64,000 bases of DNA from Alphaproteobacteria bacterium (GTDB taxonomy: Bacteria; Pseudomonadota; Alphaproteobacteria; CAAGCB01; CAG-977): NCBI GenBank assembly GCA_900768845.1, contig CAAGEK010000020.1, forward strand, positions 16,932 to 80,931, read 5' to 3'. Made by a program: the position numbers and the translations under genes. Each line of letters starts with the position of its first letter. Position 1 is the first letter of the stretch. Positions 8,514 through 19,613 of the stretch are shown piece after piece. Under the pieces are notes generated by a model. That model was not told the origin of the DNA and did no database searches. It saw only the letters and a program-made list of their open reading frames with translations.

Positions 8514-9437
8514 ATGGCTAAAAAAATATGGAAAGCGGGAACGATGCTGTATCCCGCGCCGCCCGTCATGGTGACGTGCGGAACGGCGGAAAAGGCGAAT
8601 GTCTTTACGGCGGCGTGGACGGGGATTGTCAATTCGGAACCCCCGATGACGTATGTGTCCGTCCGTCCGTCGCGGTATTCCCACGAATTGATCAGCGAAA
8701 CGGGAGAGTTCGTCATCAACCTGACAACGGCGGATTTGATAAAAACGGCCGATTTTTGCGGAGTCAAATCGGGTCGCGATATGGACAAGTTCGCCGAAAC
8801 GGGATTGAAAACCGTTCCCGCTTCCGATGTTTCGTGCCCGTTGCTGGAAGCTTCCCCCGTTTGTTTGGAATGTCGGGTGACGGAAGTGAAGTCTTTGGGA
8901 TCGCACGATATGTTTTTGGCGCGAATCACGGCCGTGGACATTGACGAATCGCTGTTGGACGAGACGGGAGCCTTGCAATTGGAAAAAGCGCATCTGGCGG
9001 CGTTTTGCCACGGAAAATACCATGCCGTCGGCGCAGAATTGGGGACGTTCGGTTTTTCCGTCATGAAAAAGAAAACCAGAAAACGCCGCATCGCCGAAAT
9101 CAAAGAGGAACGCAGGGAAAAACGTCTGCATCAGAAAAAGGAAACGGTTGAAGAATCTTTTGAACCGGAAAGGCCGAAACATTTTTCAAAGCCCGCCTTT
9201 AAAAAGGGCGGTTCTTTCCCTTTGCGCGGCAGACGGACGGAAAAGGAGGAAGGCGCGGCGAAACGTCCGTCCGGCGAAAGGCAGGAACGCCCGTTCGGGA
9301 AAGAAGGCAAACGCCCTTTCAACGGTGAAAGGAAACGTCCGTTTAAAAACAACGGCAAATTTACGGAACGGGAAACGGAAAGGACGTTCAAGAAAAAGCC
9401 CTTTTTGAAAAAGAAGCCTTTTAAAAGGGGCGAATGA
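8514..9437 (+). CDS. Flavin reductase-like domain protein with long basic tail
   Basis: About 307 residues. Residues 1-185 fit the flavin reductase/FMN-binding split-barrel family (MLYPAPPVMVTCG, YVSVRPSRYSHELI, GEFVINL). Such proteins bind FMN and reduce flavin or act as flavin-dependent oxidoreductases. From about residue 190 to the end the protein is very rich in Lys, Arg, Phe and Pro (KRPFNGERKRPFKNNGKF), unlike usual family members of 180-200 residues. The tail could bind nucleic acid or membranes. The ATG at 8514 has AAGGA at a proper distance, whereas the ATG at 8505 does not. A strong hairpin follows. Confidence 0.8.
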   Translation: MAKKIWKAGTMLYPAPPVMVTCGTAEKANVFTAAWTGIVNSEPPMTYVSVRPSRYSHELISETGEFVINLTTADLIKTADFCGVKSGRDMDKFAETGLKTVPASDVSCPLLEASPVCLECRVTEVKSLGSHDMFLARITAVDIDESLLDETGALQLEKAHLAAFCHGKYHAVGAELGTFGFSVMKKKTRKRRIAEIKEERREKRLHQKKETVEESFEPERPKHFSKPAFKKGGSFPLRGRRTEKEEGAAKRPSGERQERPFGKEGKRPFNGERKRPFKNNGKFTERETERTFKKKPFLKKKPFKRGE

Positions 9438-9441
9438 AATC

Positions 9442-9475
9442 AAAAGCGCGGGAATCCCTTTGTTTCCGCGCTTTT
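9442..9475 (+). terminator. Rho-independent terminator
   Basis: AAAAGCGCGGGAA and TTTCCGCGCTTTT form a near-perfect stem a few bases after the flavin reductase stop. It separates that gene from the metallopeptidase gene downstream. Confidence 0.7.
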
Positions 9476-9548
9476 AAACACTCCCCGCCATCGGTTGACG
9501 GTTTTGCCCGATTGACGTATACTTTCCGGCGAAAGGAACGATAAAGCC

Positions 9549-10679
9549 ATGTCTTTGAAAGCCGCCTTCAACCGGATTTTTAAATCGAAACCCTCCGTCG
9601 GCCGGTACGACCTGCACGGCATAACGGTAAACGTTGCACCGGATGAAAAGGCGAATGTCGAAGCCCTGTTCGATGCATTGGCTTCCGTTCCCTCCGGACG
9701 GCAGGCTTTGGACGATATGGCGCAATACAAGACCGCTTTCTTTTTGGAATCGGGGCTGAAGACGGCAAACGCCTTTTTCAATCCGGAAAGCAACGCCATC
9801 GTTATGGACAGGTCTTTGGATCCCGCGGCCATGCAATTCATTTTGGTGCATGAAGCGCGTCATTTGCGGCAATGGCATCAGGGACGCAAAGAGGCGGAAG
9901 CCCTGAATCCGGATTTCGCATCGAAAATGATGCTTGTCAAAGCGACGGAAGCCGACGCTCAGGTTCAGGCCTTCCAAGCCTGTTTGGAATGGCGGGAACG
10001 GGGGAACGCCGCTCCGATGGAGCAATTTGAAAAGCGAGACCGTTCGATTGTTGACGGTTTCAACCGCTCCCGTTCCCTTTCGGGTGCTTTCAAAGGCTGG
10101 TATGACAACGATTTGACCGTTGCCGTTTACGAATTCAATCACGGAATTTTCCCCGCTCTGATGTATTTGGATGAAAATCCTGAGGAAAAGCGGCCTTTCA
10201 CATCTTTAAAGCCGGCGGATATCGCCCGATTTTGCGGCGGGAATCGCATTGAAGGGTTTGAACGTTTTTTGGATTCCCCCAAAGCCCGCCGGATGCATTT
10301 AATGACCAAAACCGCCGCCGAAATTTATGATTCCGTTTCGACGGCGAAAGGTGCCGCTCATGATCCGTCGTTGAAGGGCGTCCCCCTTGTTCCTTTGAAC
10401 GAAAGCCCCTGCACCCGAATGGCGGCGGATCTTCTTGTTGCACGAACGCACAACACTTTTCCCCCGTCTTTGACAAAAAATCCGGTCAAGCGCAATATTT
10501 TAAAAACCCTGAATGCGGTTGCGGTTTGCGTTGAAAAGATGAATCGTGCGGAAATCAAAGGCGTAACGGATATTGAGGCCTCCGCCGGTTTGGAAGAAAG
10601 CAAAAAACGGGTTTTGAATGCCGTAAACAAAAACCCTTTGCAAGCCTTGCTTCCCGCTTATTGTTCATCCCGCAACTGA
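9549..10679 (+). CDS. Putative zinc metallopeptidase (HEARH motif)
   Basis: A 376-residue soluble protein without signal peptide or membrane segment. FILVHEARHLRQWHQ (about residues 97-111) is a HExxH zinc motif, and TEADAQVQAF about 30 residues later offers a third ligand and a downstream helix. The layout resembles the DUF6782-type predicted metallopeptidases, but I cannot confirm the family. The second half (about 200-376) is helical and unrecognised. It stands alone between two terminators. With no export signal it could be cytosolic or a substrate of a specialised secretion system; both are inference. Confidence 0.6.
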   Translation: MSLKAAFNRIFKSKPSVGRYDLHGITVNVAPDEKANVEALFDALASVPSGRQALDDMAQYKTAFFLESGLKTANAFFNPESNAIVMDRSLDPAAMQFILVHEARHLRQWHQGRKEAEALNPDFASKMMLVKATEADAQVQAFQACLEWRERGNAAPMEQFEKRDRSIVDGFNRSRSLSGAFKGWYDNDLTVAVYEFNHGIFPALMYLDENPEEKRPFTSLKPADIARFCGGNRIEGFERFLDSPKARRMHLMTKTAAEIYDSVSTAKGAAHDPSLKGVPLVPLNESPCTRMAADLLVARTHNTFPPSLTKNPVKRNILKTLNAVAVCVEKMNRAEIKGVTDIEASAGLEESKKRVLNAVNKNPLQALLPAYCSSRN

Positions 10680-10784
10680 CACCCCGAGGGGGTGGGTAAG
10701 TTTTCAGGGAAGTAAATATTTCCGCCGACGTTTCTTCCAAAAACTTAAAGAGCCTTTCAGGCTCAAATCTTGGGGCTTACAACA

Positions 10785-10822
10785 TAAAAACACCCCCCGC
10801 CTTGCGGCAGGGGGTGTTTTTA
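10785..10822 (-). terminator. Terminator downstream of tRNA-Arg
   Basis: AAAAACACCCCC and GGGGGTGTTTTT arms enclose GCC..GGC, immediately after the CCA end of the tRNA on the minus strand. The arms are A/T-flanked on both sides, so it can also stop readthrough from the metallopeptidase gene. Confidence 0.85.
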
Positions 10823-10899
10823 TGGCGCGCCCAAGAAGATTCGAACTCCTAGCCTTCTGATCCGTAGTCAGATGCTCTATCCAGTTGAGCTATGGGCGC
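10823..10899 (-). tRNA. tRNA-Arg (anticodon ACG)
   Basis: A 77-nt cloverleaf on the minus strand. The acceptor stem GCGCCCA/TGGGCGC is perfect. A GCTC D-arm follows, then a TCTGA/TCAGA anticodon stem with loop CTACGGA, so the anticodon is ACG and reads CGU arginine codons after A34-to-inosine editing. The T-loop is TTCGAAT, and the CCA end is encoded. Confidence 0.95.
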
Positions 10900-10912
10900 C
10901 TGAACAAGGGTG

Positions 10913-10941
10913 TATATACCGCTTTTAAAAATCTTGTGCAA
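10913..10941 (-). promoter_or_regulatory. Promoter of tRNA-Arg
   Basis: On the minus strand TTGCAC (10941-10936) and TATATA (10918-10913) are spaced by 17 bp, about 14 bp before the mature tRNA 5' end. This is a well-formed sigma-70-type promoter. Confidence 0.65.
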
Positions 10942-11000
10942 GCTTTTTTTTAAAAATTTTACAAGAAAAATGACATCCCGCGCTTTTTTGATAAAAATTC

Positions 11001-11028
11001 TTGCAAAACCGCGTTTTCTCGCTACATT
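11001..11028 (+). promoter_or_regulatory. Promoter of the coiled-coil lipoprotein gene
   Basis: TTGCAA (11001-11006) and TACATT (11023-11028) with a 16-bp spacer, followed by a leader of about 70 bp and an AAGGTG site before the ATG at 11107. Confidence 0.5.
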
Positions 11029-11106
11029 CTAAATCAACGCCGCCGGAATTTCCGTTCAGGTAGCGAAACGTTGCGCAAAAACTTTACTTTTTCAAGGTGT
11101 CAAATC

Positions 11107-12261
11107 ATGTCCGTTTCAAAGCGACTTCTTTCCGTTGCTGCTTTTTTAACGCTCTTCGGATGTTCTTCGACTCAGGAACCTTATTCCGCCGACGATTATT
11201 ATGCCGACGAGTTTTCAACCGTTCAGCCCGCGGAAGAACAGGCCGTCCCCGAAAAAGGGACGGACAAGCCGAAAGCCGCCGCCGAAAACGAACCCGCCCG
11301 TCCCCAAGCCGCGGCCACGCCTGCGGATATTTCCGGAAAGTATGCGGGAAAGCCGACCTTTATCGGTCAGAAAGTCGCAACAATCGACCGCGAAGTGAAA
11401 TCCCTTAAGGAAAAAGTGTCCAAAAACACCCAGACTTTCAGAACCTTGAAGGAAAAGAACGCCTCCGAGTCGAAGGCGTATTACGAATTCATCGCCCATA
11501 TCAACGCCCGTTTGCAAATCGGAACGACTCCGGGAAATCCCGAATTGACGGAAATGTGGAAGCAGGCCGGCGTCAAAGTCAACCAGTTGGAACAAAACAT
11601 CACGGCCATGTCCCGTCTGGCGACTCAGGCCGATTCGGATTCCGCAATGGTGACATATCTGTTGGATGCCATCCGCGCAACGTTTTCAATATCGGGCGCA
11701 CAGGAATCCGAACATGAGCATTTGCGTCTGATGGAAGACGAAACAAACCAGACCTCCGTCCTGTTGGAACGTCTGGTCAGCGACATCAATATGCAGGTCG
11801 CCCGTCAACAGCAGTACATCGCCAACGAACGCCGCAACCTTTCCACGTTGGGAATGGGCATCCGTTCGGGACAGTTGTTCGGCGTCAATCTGGCCGATCC
11901 GACAATGATTCCGACCCCCGCCGCGGCTCCCGCTTCGGGTGCGGCGTCGACCCTGCCGGCCGCGAATGTCGCAGGTCGCCGCCCCTTGATGGTCATCCGT
12001 TTCGACCGCCGGAACGTCGCTTATGAACAACCGTTGTACCAAGCCGTCAAGACGGCTTTGGAAAAACGGCCGGCCACGTCGTTTGAAGTCGTCGCCGTCA
12101 GTCCCGCGAACGTCCCTTCGGGCGGATACGAAGCGGCGAAAAACGCTCAGGCCGTTTACAACTCCCTGATCGCCATGGGCTTGCCCGCCGGACGCGTCAG
12201 TGTGACCAAAATGCAAAGCACGGGGCTTCGCGCAACGGAAGTGCGCATTTATTTGAAATAA
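11107..12261 (+). CDS. Outer-membrane lipoprotein with coiled coil and OmpA-like C-terminal region
   Basis: A 384-residue lipoprotein, lipobox FLTLFGCSS near residue 18. A Pro/Ala/Glu-rich linker runs to about residue 85, then a long helical region (about 100-250) with heptad-like spacing and many Gln/Glu/Arg. The last 90 residues (LMVIRFDRRNVAYEQPLY to ATEVRIYLK) resemble an OmpA/MotB-type peptidoglycan-binding fold, with periodic Ala/Asn and a final beta strand. The MSVSKRLL start has an AAGGTG site; a longer in-frame start at 11071 lacks one. It has its own promoter and terminator. A link between outer membrane and wall is inferred. Confidence 0.6.
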   Translation: MSVSKRLLSVAAFLTLFGCSSTQEPYSADDYYADEFSTVQPAEEQAVPEKGTDKPKAAAENEPARPQAAATPADISGKYAGKPTFIGQKVATIDREVKSLKEKVSKNTQTFRTLKEKNASESKAYYEFIAHINARLQIGTTPGNPELTEMWKQAGVKVNQLEQNITAMSRLATQADSDSAMVTYLLDAIRATFSISGAQESEHEHLRLMEDETNQTSVLLERLVSDINMQVARQQQYIANERRNLSTLGMGIRSGQLFGVNLADPTMIPTPAAAPASGAASTLPAANVAGRRPLMVIRFDRRNVAYEQPLYQAVKTALEKRPATSFEVVAVSPANVPSGGYEAAKNAQAVYNSLIAMGLPAGRVSVTKMQSTGLRATEVRIYLK

Positions 12262-12274
12262 TGCAGATGAAATC

Positions 12275-12310
12275 AAAGATCCGGACTGTCGGTTCGTCCG
12301 GATCTTTTTC
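12275..12310 (+). terminator. Rho-independent terminator
   Basis: AAAGATCCGGAC and GTCCGGATCTTTTT form a strong hairpin just after the coiled-coil lipoprotein gene. Confidence 0.85.
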
Positions 12311-12394
12311 ATATCCGCAAAGCATCTGTGCTGGACAGGGAATCGGATAGATTTTATCATAAGCGCATAAATCTGATTTTGACGGGAAACGATT

Positions 12395-13684
12395 TTGGTT
12401 ACGGCAAGACAAAACGGCGAACAACAATTCTTGGATATGCTTTACCGCATTGAAGGGATGAGGCGTGACATCCAGATCGTTCATCTGAAACTGTCCGCCC
12501 TGTCCGCGACCGACCGGCAGGATGAAAGACAGAACCATGTCATGACGTCTTTGTTGGACGCTTTCCTGAGCCGGTCGAAAGCCCGCCTGTTTTCCATGTC
12601 GGACGGAGATTTCTTCATCGTCGTCCATTCGCTTTCCCGCCCTTTGTTGCAAAACCTGACGGACGCTTTAAGAAGGCTGTACCGCTCCGATCCGCTGACA
12701 AAAGCTCCGCCCATCCGTTTTTGCGAAGTCATCGAGCTGGAATACGAATATGACGCCGTTTTGAAACTTGCGCGTCAAAAAGCCGACAACGCGGGCAAGG
12801 CAACCCTCAAAAAAGAACAGCCGCGGGATTTGGTTCCCTTGGCTCCCGAACATCTGGACGCCATCTTGCGCAACATTCGGGGGTTCAACATCCTGAAAGT
12901 CATCCGCAGACAGGAAGCCATCCGGATTTCCCGAAACGGCAAATACACGTCCCTGTTCAAGGAATATTTCACTTCGATGGCCGATTTAAAGGCCGCAATC
13001 GCTCCGGACGTCGACGTTTTGTCGAACAGATGGCTGTTCCAACACCTGAGCGAAACGCTGGACGAACGGATGTTGTCGGTGCATGACAGCCTGTTTGCCC
13101 GAACACCGGGGAATATCAGCCTGAACCTCAACATTTCAACGATTTTTACGAACGCTTTCGAACATTTTCTGGAACAAATGCCCGAATCAAAGTTTATCGT
13201 TGTCGAAGTCCAGCTGATGGACATTATTCAAAACACCAAAAACTTTATCACGGCCAAAGAATTGTTGCGCGAAGCGGGACACAAAATCCTGATTGACGGC
13301 TTGCATCCGATTTCTTTGCAATTTCTGGATTTGAACCTGTTGGATCCCGATTTGATCAAGCTCAACTGGTCGGCGGCGATTCTGGAAAATGCGGGAACGT
13401 CGGGATTGAAGGACGCTTTAAAGGAAATCGACCCCGAAAAGATCGTTTTAATGCGTTGCGAAGACGAAAACGCCGTCAAATGGGGGCTGACCAACGGCAT
13501 TACGCGTTTTCAGGGCTACTTTATCGACGCGTTGTCGGGTGCGGGCGTCAAGCGTAAATGTCAAAACGGCGACGGTTGCTCTTTGCAACAGTGTATAGCC
13601 AGAAAATCGTGTATCGCCGGTTCCGTGCGTTCCCAATGCCTGAATCAGGATGCGCTGGACTCCCTGATTGAAGAAAACCTGTAG
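12395..13684 (+). CDS. Degenerate EAL-domain protein, tandem copy 1
   Basis: A 429-residue protein without membrane segments; the start appears to be TTG behind GGGAAA. The C-terminal 240 residues follow the EAL phosphodiesterase fold: ISLNLNISTIF matches the conserved N-S strand, FIVVEVQLMDI the E-T-E region, HKILIDGLHP the DDFGTG loop, and RFQGYFI the QGY motif. The key aspartates of DDFGTG are lost (IDGLHP) and the late glutamate loop reads MRCEDENA, so cyclic-di-GMP hydrolysis is unlikely. Residues 1-150 may be a remnant GGDEF-like or PAS-like domain. The C-terminal end has five cysteines between about 390 and 420 that may hold metal. The next gene, 8 bp away, is a paralog. Confidence 0.65.
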   Translation: MVTARQNGEQQFLDMLYRIEGMRRDIQIVHLKLSALSATDRQDERQNHVMTSLLDAFLSRSKARLFSMSDGDFFIVVHSLSRPLLQNLTDALRRLYRSDPLTKAPPIRFCEVIELEYEYDAVLKLARQKADNAGKATLKKEQPRDLVPLAPEHLDAILRNIRGFNILKVIRRQEAIRISRNGKYTSLFKEYFTSMADLKAAIAPDVDVLSNRWLFQHLSETLDERMLSVHDSLFARTPGNISLNLNISTIFTNAFEHFLEQMPESKFIVVEVQLMDIIQNTKNFITAKELLREAGHKILIDGLHPISLQFLDLNLLDPDLIKLNWSAAILENAGTSGLKDALKEIDPEKIVLMRCEDENAVKWGLTNGITRFQGYFIDALSGAGVKRKCQNGDGCSLQQCIARKSCIAGSVRSQCLNQDALDSLIEENL

Positions 13685-13692
13685 GAGGGACA

Positions 13693-14925
13693 ATGATACA
13701 AAACCAAGAGGAATCCCTCCGCGCCTATTTGCACGAAGCCATCAAAAACAAAGCCCCGACGACCGTGTTGCAGCTGAAAATATCCCTGCTCGATCCGGTT
13801 TTGCGGACGGAAAACACTCTGGGAACGATTGTCGAGAATTTCAGGGACGCCCTGTATCCTTACGGCCGCGCTTTCTACATGGCGAACGACGACATTTTCA
13901 TCGCCTATTCTTTAAAAACCAAAGAAAACGAAATCAAAGCCCTGTTGATAAAAACATGGATTTGGTTTTCCGCCGACCCTCTGGCGTCCACGCCGGAAAA
14001 GCTGGAACGCCGCTTTTTCCTGCCTCAGGATAAAACGTCGCTGATGGAGGAGTTGCGCCGCATAACGGCGACGGCTCAAGAAGAAAAAGACGCATTGCCC
14101 GTCACGGCCGGCATCAAAAAGAAATTCATCCTGCCGCCGTCAAACGACAAGAACCACAAACTGTTGACGCCGGAAATGCTGTCAAGAATGGAAAAAGCGT
14201 TGACGGGGACGGATTTCGCCAACATGATCCGCCGCCAATCCGTTTGCGCCGTGTTGGACGACATCGACCCCCAGCCGATGTTTGAAGAGGTCTTTGTCTC
14301 CATCGCCGATTTGGGAGATGCGATTCTGCCCGACGTGTCCCTGACGGCGACTCCGTGGCTGTTTCAGGATCTGACGGAAACATTGGACAAGCGGATTTTG
14401 TTGAGCATCTCGCGTCACGACGACAAAACCCTGACCCATGATTTCAGCTTGAACCTGAACGTTTCCTCGATTCTTTCGGATAATTTCAAAAAGTTTGACG
14501 ACAACCTGCTTTCGGGAGTGAAGTCTTCCATCGTTTTGGAATTGCAACCCGTCGATATTTTCAGCGATTTGTCTTCATACCTGTTGGCGCGGGATTATGC
14601 GCAAAATCAAGGGTATAAAATATGTATCGACGGCGTTACGGAAAAAAGCCTGCGTTTCATCGACCGCGAACGGCTGGGAGCCGATTTTTTAAAGCTGATC
14701 TGGACGCCCGAGCTTCCCGAAATCTTCGGGAATGATCCGCTGTTGCAGGACAGGTTGCAAACAATCGGGGCGAATCGAGCCGTTTTATGCCGCGTTGACG
14801 ATGAACAGGCTTTGAAATTCGGCAAGTTTTACAACATTTCCCTGTTTCAGGGACGCTATATCCAGAACCTTCTGGCGAACAACATCCGCCGCCGGCGCGT
14901 CGGAACAACTTTGTTAAGGAGATAA
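13693..14925 (+). CDS. Degenerate EAL-domain protein, tandem copy 2
   Basis: A 410-residue paralog of the preceding gene, similar throughout (ILPDVSLTATPWLFQDLTET matches IAPDVDVLSNRWLFQHLSET). The EAL-like half has FSLNLNVSSIL, IVLELQPVDI, YKICIDGVTEKSLRFID and LFQGRYI. As in copy 1 the catalytic aspartate pair is missing. The Cys-rich tail of copy 1 is absent. A GGAGGGACA site precedes the ATG. Four bases separate it from the GYF_2-AIM24 gene, so the three form one operon. A nucleotide-sensing or scaffold role is more likely than catalysis. Confidence 0.65.
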   Translation: MIQNQEESLRAYLHEAIKNKAPTTVLQLKISLLDPVLRTENTLGTIVENFRDALYPYGRAFYMANDDIFIAYSLKTKENEIKALLIKTWIWFSADPLASTPEKLERRFFLPQDKTSLMEELRRITATAQEEKDALPVTAGIKKKFILPPSNDKNHKLLTPEMLSRMEKALTGTDFANMIRRQSVCAVLDDIDPQPMFEEVFVSIADLGDAILPDVSLTATPWLFQDLTETLDKRILLSISRHDDKTLTHDFSLNLNVSSILSDNFKKFDDNLLSGVKSSIVLELQPVDIFSDLSSYLLARDYAQNQGYKICIDGVTEKSLRFIDRERLGADFLKLIWTPELPEIFGNDPLLQDRLQTIGANRAVLCRVDDEQALKFGKFYNISLFQGRYIQNLLANNIRRRRVGTTLLRR

Positions 14926-14929
14926 ATTT

Positions 14930-15841
14930 ATGTGGTATTGTTTTTTTAACGGCGAAAAAACCGGCCCCCTTTCCCGCGAATCCGCACGCATATTCATCAA
15001 TGAACATCCGGGGTGTCTTGTGTGGCGGGAAGGCATGGCGGAATGGATGACGCCCGAAAACGCCGGATTTGACGAAACCGCCCTTTCCGATACGCCTCCC
15101 AAAGGGGTTTTACATCCGAAATTGAGTTTTGAAATCAACGGCGACGATATGCAATACATCGAATTCGACCTGAAACCGCGGGAAACCGTTCTGGCCGAAC
15201 CGGGGTCGATGATTTACAAACAATACGGAATCGACGTTGACGCCTCTTTCGGCGCGAAACAACACAAAAGCCTGTTATCCAATCTCTGGAGCGCGGGAAA
15301 ACGGGTGTTGAGCGGGGAAAACCTGTTTTTCACATCCTTTACGAACGTCCGCAATCAAAACCAGAAAGTGGCCTTTTCCGCACCGTACCCCGGAAAAATC
15401 ATTCCTATTTCCCTGAGCGATTTCGGCGGACAAATCATTTGTCAAAAGGACAGTTTCCTGTGTGCCGAACCTGATACGGAAATCAGCATTTTCTTTCAAA
15501 AACGCATTATGACGGCCATCTTCGGCGGCGCGGGCTTTATCATGCAAAGTCTGCACGGCAACGGCACGGCTTTCATCCACGCGGGCGGAGCGATTCACGA
15601 ATATAACCTGAGCCAAGGCGAATCGATGCAGGTCGACGCGGGTTGCCTTGTCGCCTTTGAACCGTCGGTTATGTTCGACATAACGAATGCGGGGTCTTTA
15701 AAATCGCAGATTTTCGGCGGCGCGGGATTGTTTTTCGCCAACCTTTCCGGCCCCGGACGCGTTTGGGTTCAATCGCTTCCGTTCGCACGATTCGCCAGCC
15801 GTCTGACTTCGGTGCGGGAAAAAGGAGGACGGGTCAGATAA
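14930..15841 (+). CDS. GYF_2 domain plus AIM24/TIGR00266 family protein
   Basis: A 303-residue protein. Residues 1-45 (MWYCFFNGEKTGPLSRES to WREGMAEWM) are a GYF_2 (DUF4339) domain, usually a protein- or peptide-binding module. Residues 65-290 belong to the AIM24/TIGR00266 family: a duplicated beta-sandwich with GGAGFIMQSLHGNGTAFIHAGG and SGPGRVWVQSLPF. AIM24-type proteins are widespread in bacteria and have no settled biochemical role. An AAGGAG site lies before the ATG. It is the last gene after the two EAL-like genes. Confidence 0.85.
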   Translation: MWYCFFNGEKTGPLSRESARIFINEHPGCLVWREGMAEWMTPENAGFDETALSDTPPKGVLHPKLSFEINGDDMQYIEFDLKPRETVLAEPGSMIYKQYGIDVDASFGAKQHKSLLSNLWSAGKRVLSGENLFFTSFTNVRNQNQKVAFSAPYPGKIIPISLSDFGGQIICQKDSFLCAEPDTEISIFFQKRIMTAIFGGAGFIMQSLHGNGTAFIHAGGAIHEYNLSQGESMQVDAGCLVAFEPSVMFDITNAGSLKSQIFGGAGLFFANLSGPGRVWVQSLPFARFASRLTSVREKGGRVR

Positions 15842-15868
15842 AATTTCTCTGAAAAGCCGATAATCCTG

Positions 15869-15898
15869 TTGACAAACGGAAAGATATGAGGCTATAAG
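15869..15898 (+). promoter_or_regulatory. Promoter of rplU-rpmA
   Basis: TTGACA (15869-15874) and TATAAG (15893-15898) with an 18-bp spacer, 60 bp upstream of rplU. Confidence 0.7.
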
Positions 15899-15958
15899 AA
15901 ACTTCCTTGCAAGTGGAGAATGGCTCTGCTTGATTTATTGAATTTCGGATGGTGAAAA

Positions 15959-16258
15959 ATGTTCGCAGTCATCAAGACAGGCGGCAAGCAGTACAAAGTC
16001 GCGAAAGACGATGTCATTATCGTTGAAAAGCTCAACGCAGAAGTCGGTTCCGCTGTAACATTTGACGAAGTGCTTGCTGTCGGTGAAAAAATCGGTGCGC
16101 CCGTTGTTGCCGGCGCGAAAGTTTCCGGTACGGTCGTAAAACAGACCCGTGACGACACGGTTTTGGTTTTCAAGAAAAAACGCCGTCAGGGATACCGTCG
16201 TAAAAACGGTCATCGTCAGCATATCTCGATCGTCAAGATCACGGATATTGCCGGTTAA
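15959..16258 (+). CDS. rplU: 50S ribosomal protein L21
   Basis: A 99-residue protein matching L21 over its whole length: [18 protein letters not shown] at the start and [16 protein letters not shown] near the end, which contacts 23S rRNA. L21 binds domain I of 23S rRNA in early 50S assembly. It is followed after 31 bp by rpmA, the usual pair. Size is normal. Confidence 0.97.
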   Translation: MFAVIKTGGKQYKVAKDDVIIVEKLNAEVGSAVTFDEVLAVGEKIGAPVVAGAKVSGTVVKQTRDDTVLVFKKKRRQGYRRKNGHRQHISIVKITDIAG

Positions 16259-16289
16259 TCAAATACGGTTTTTGTCAGGAGTTTGAATC

Positions 16290-16541
16290 ATGGCACATAA
16301 AAAAGCAGGCGGCAGCACCAGAAACGGACGCGATTCCGAAGGTCGTCGTTTAGGCGTCAAGAAATCCGGCGGTCAGGCTGTCATCCCCGGCAATATCATT
16401 ATCCGTCAGCGCGGAACGAAATACCGTGCGGGAGCGAATGTCGGCGTCGGTCGTGATCATACGATTTTTGCAAAGGTCGAAGGTCGCGTCGAATTTACGC
16501 GCAAGGCTGACGATCGCGTTTACGTTTCCGTTGTTGCCTGA
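16290..16541 (+). CDS. rpmA: 50S ribosomal protein L27
   Basis: An 83-residue L27. The N-terminal [18 protein letters not shown] is the flexible segment that reaches the peptidyl-transferase centre, with no cleavable leader of the firmicute type. A CAGGAG ribosome site precedes it. In many alphaproteobacteria obgE follows closely; here about 900 bp of repeat-bearing non-coding DNA intervene. Confidence 0.97.
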   Translation: MAHKKAGGSTRNGRDSEGRRLGVKKSGGQAVIPGNIIIRQRGTKYRAGANVGVGRDHTIFAKVEGRVEFTRKADDRVYVSVVA

Positions 16542-16671
16542 TTTCCGGAACAGGGTTTTTAAATCTCAAACGGATGTATTGACAGGTTTTTAACGGAACT
16601 GCCGTCAAATTAAAAACTGATGCGTTTTTTTCTCCTTTCTTTAACGCGGATGTTTGCAATAACGGTTTTAT

Positions 16672-16905
16672 TTCAAGGGGGAACGGGATACCGTTTCCCC
16701 TTTTGTTTGCTTTAATTCCCCCAACCGGCGGAAAATCAAGGGATTGCGGGGATGCTGTTTTCCCTTTTGTTCGCCTTAATTCCCCCGAACCGGCGAAAAT
16801 CAAGGGATTGCAGGGATACCGTTTCCCCTCTTTTGTTTGCCTTAATTCCCCCGAACCGGCGGAAAATCAAGGGATTGCGAGGATGCCTTTTCCCTTTTAT
16901 TTGTT
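16672..16905. repeat. Tandem repeat, about 64-67 bp unit, three full copies
   Basis: Copies at 16685-16748, 16749-16812 and 16813-16879, with partial copies on both sides. Each has a T-rich stretch (TTTTGTTTGCCTTAATTCCC) followed by an accessible GAACCGGCGGAAAATCAAGG core and ends near GGGATTGC. Copies differ at several positions, so it is an old array. No open frame is kept in all copies. Confidence 0.75.
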
Positions 16906-17214
16906 CTAAACGATACGATAAGCCTGAGGACGGTACGACGAACCTCACGCCGTCGCCCTTCCCTTTGCCGTCGGGAGCGGACAAGGTGCGCGCCGTCAAA
17001 GCATCTCCTTCCCTTTGCGCCGCCAAAGTCGCATTCCCGAACGAAAAGCCGCCATCCTTTCCTATAAAGCCTTGAACGCCTTCATCCGTAACAAAGCGGC
17101 CGAATCGCCACCGGCCGTTTTTTATCCGGCCGCCTTCCTTTCGCCCGAAAACCGCTTCTTAGAACATCGACACGACAAGAAATGTTTTCCTGAGAATTTT
17201 TCCCTATCTGATAA

Positions 17215-19612
<2,398 letters not shown>

Positions 19613-19613
19613 A

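Noticed and set aside
16685..16905. CRISPR array
   Set aside because: Units of 64-67 bp are contiguous with no unique spacers and diverge evenly along their length; no cas genes are near.
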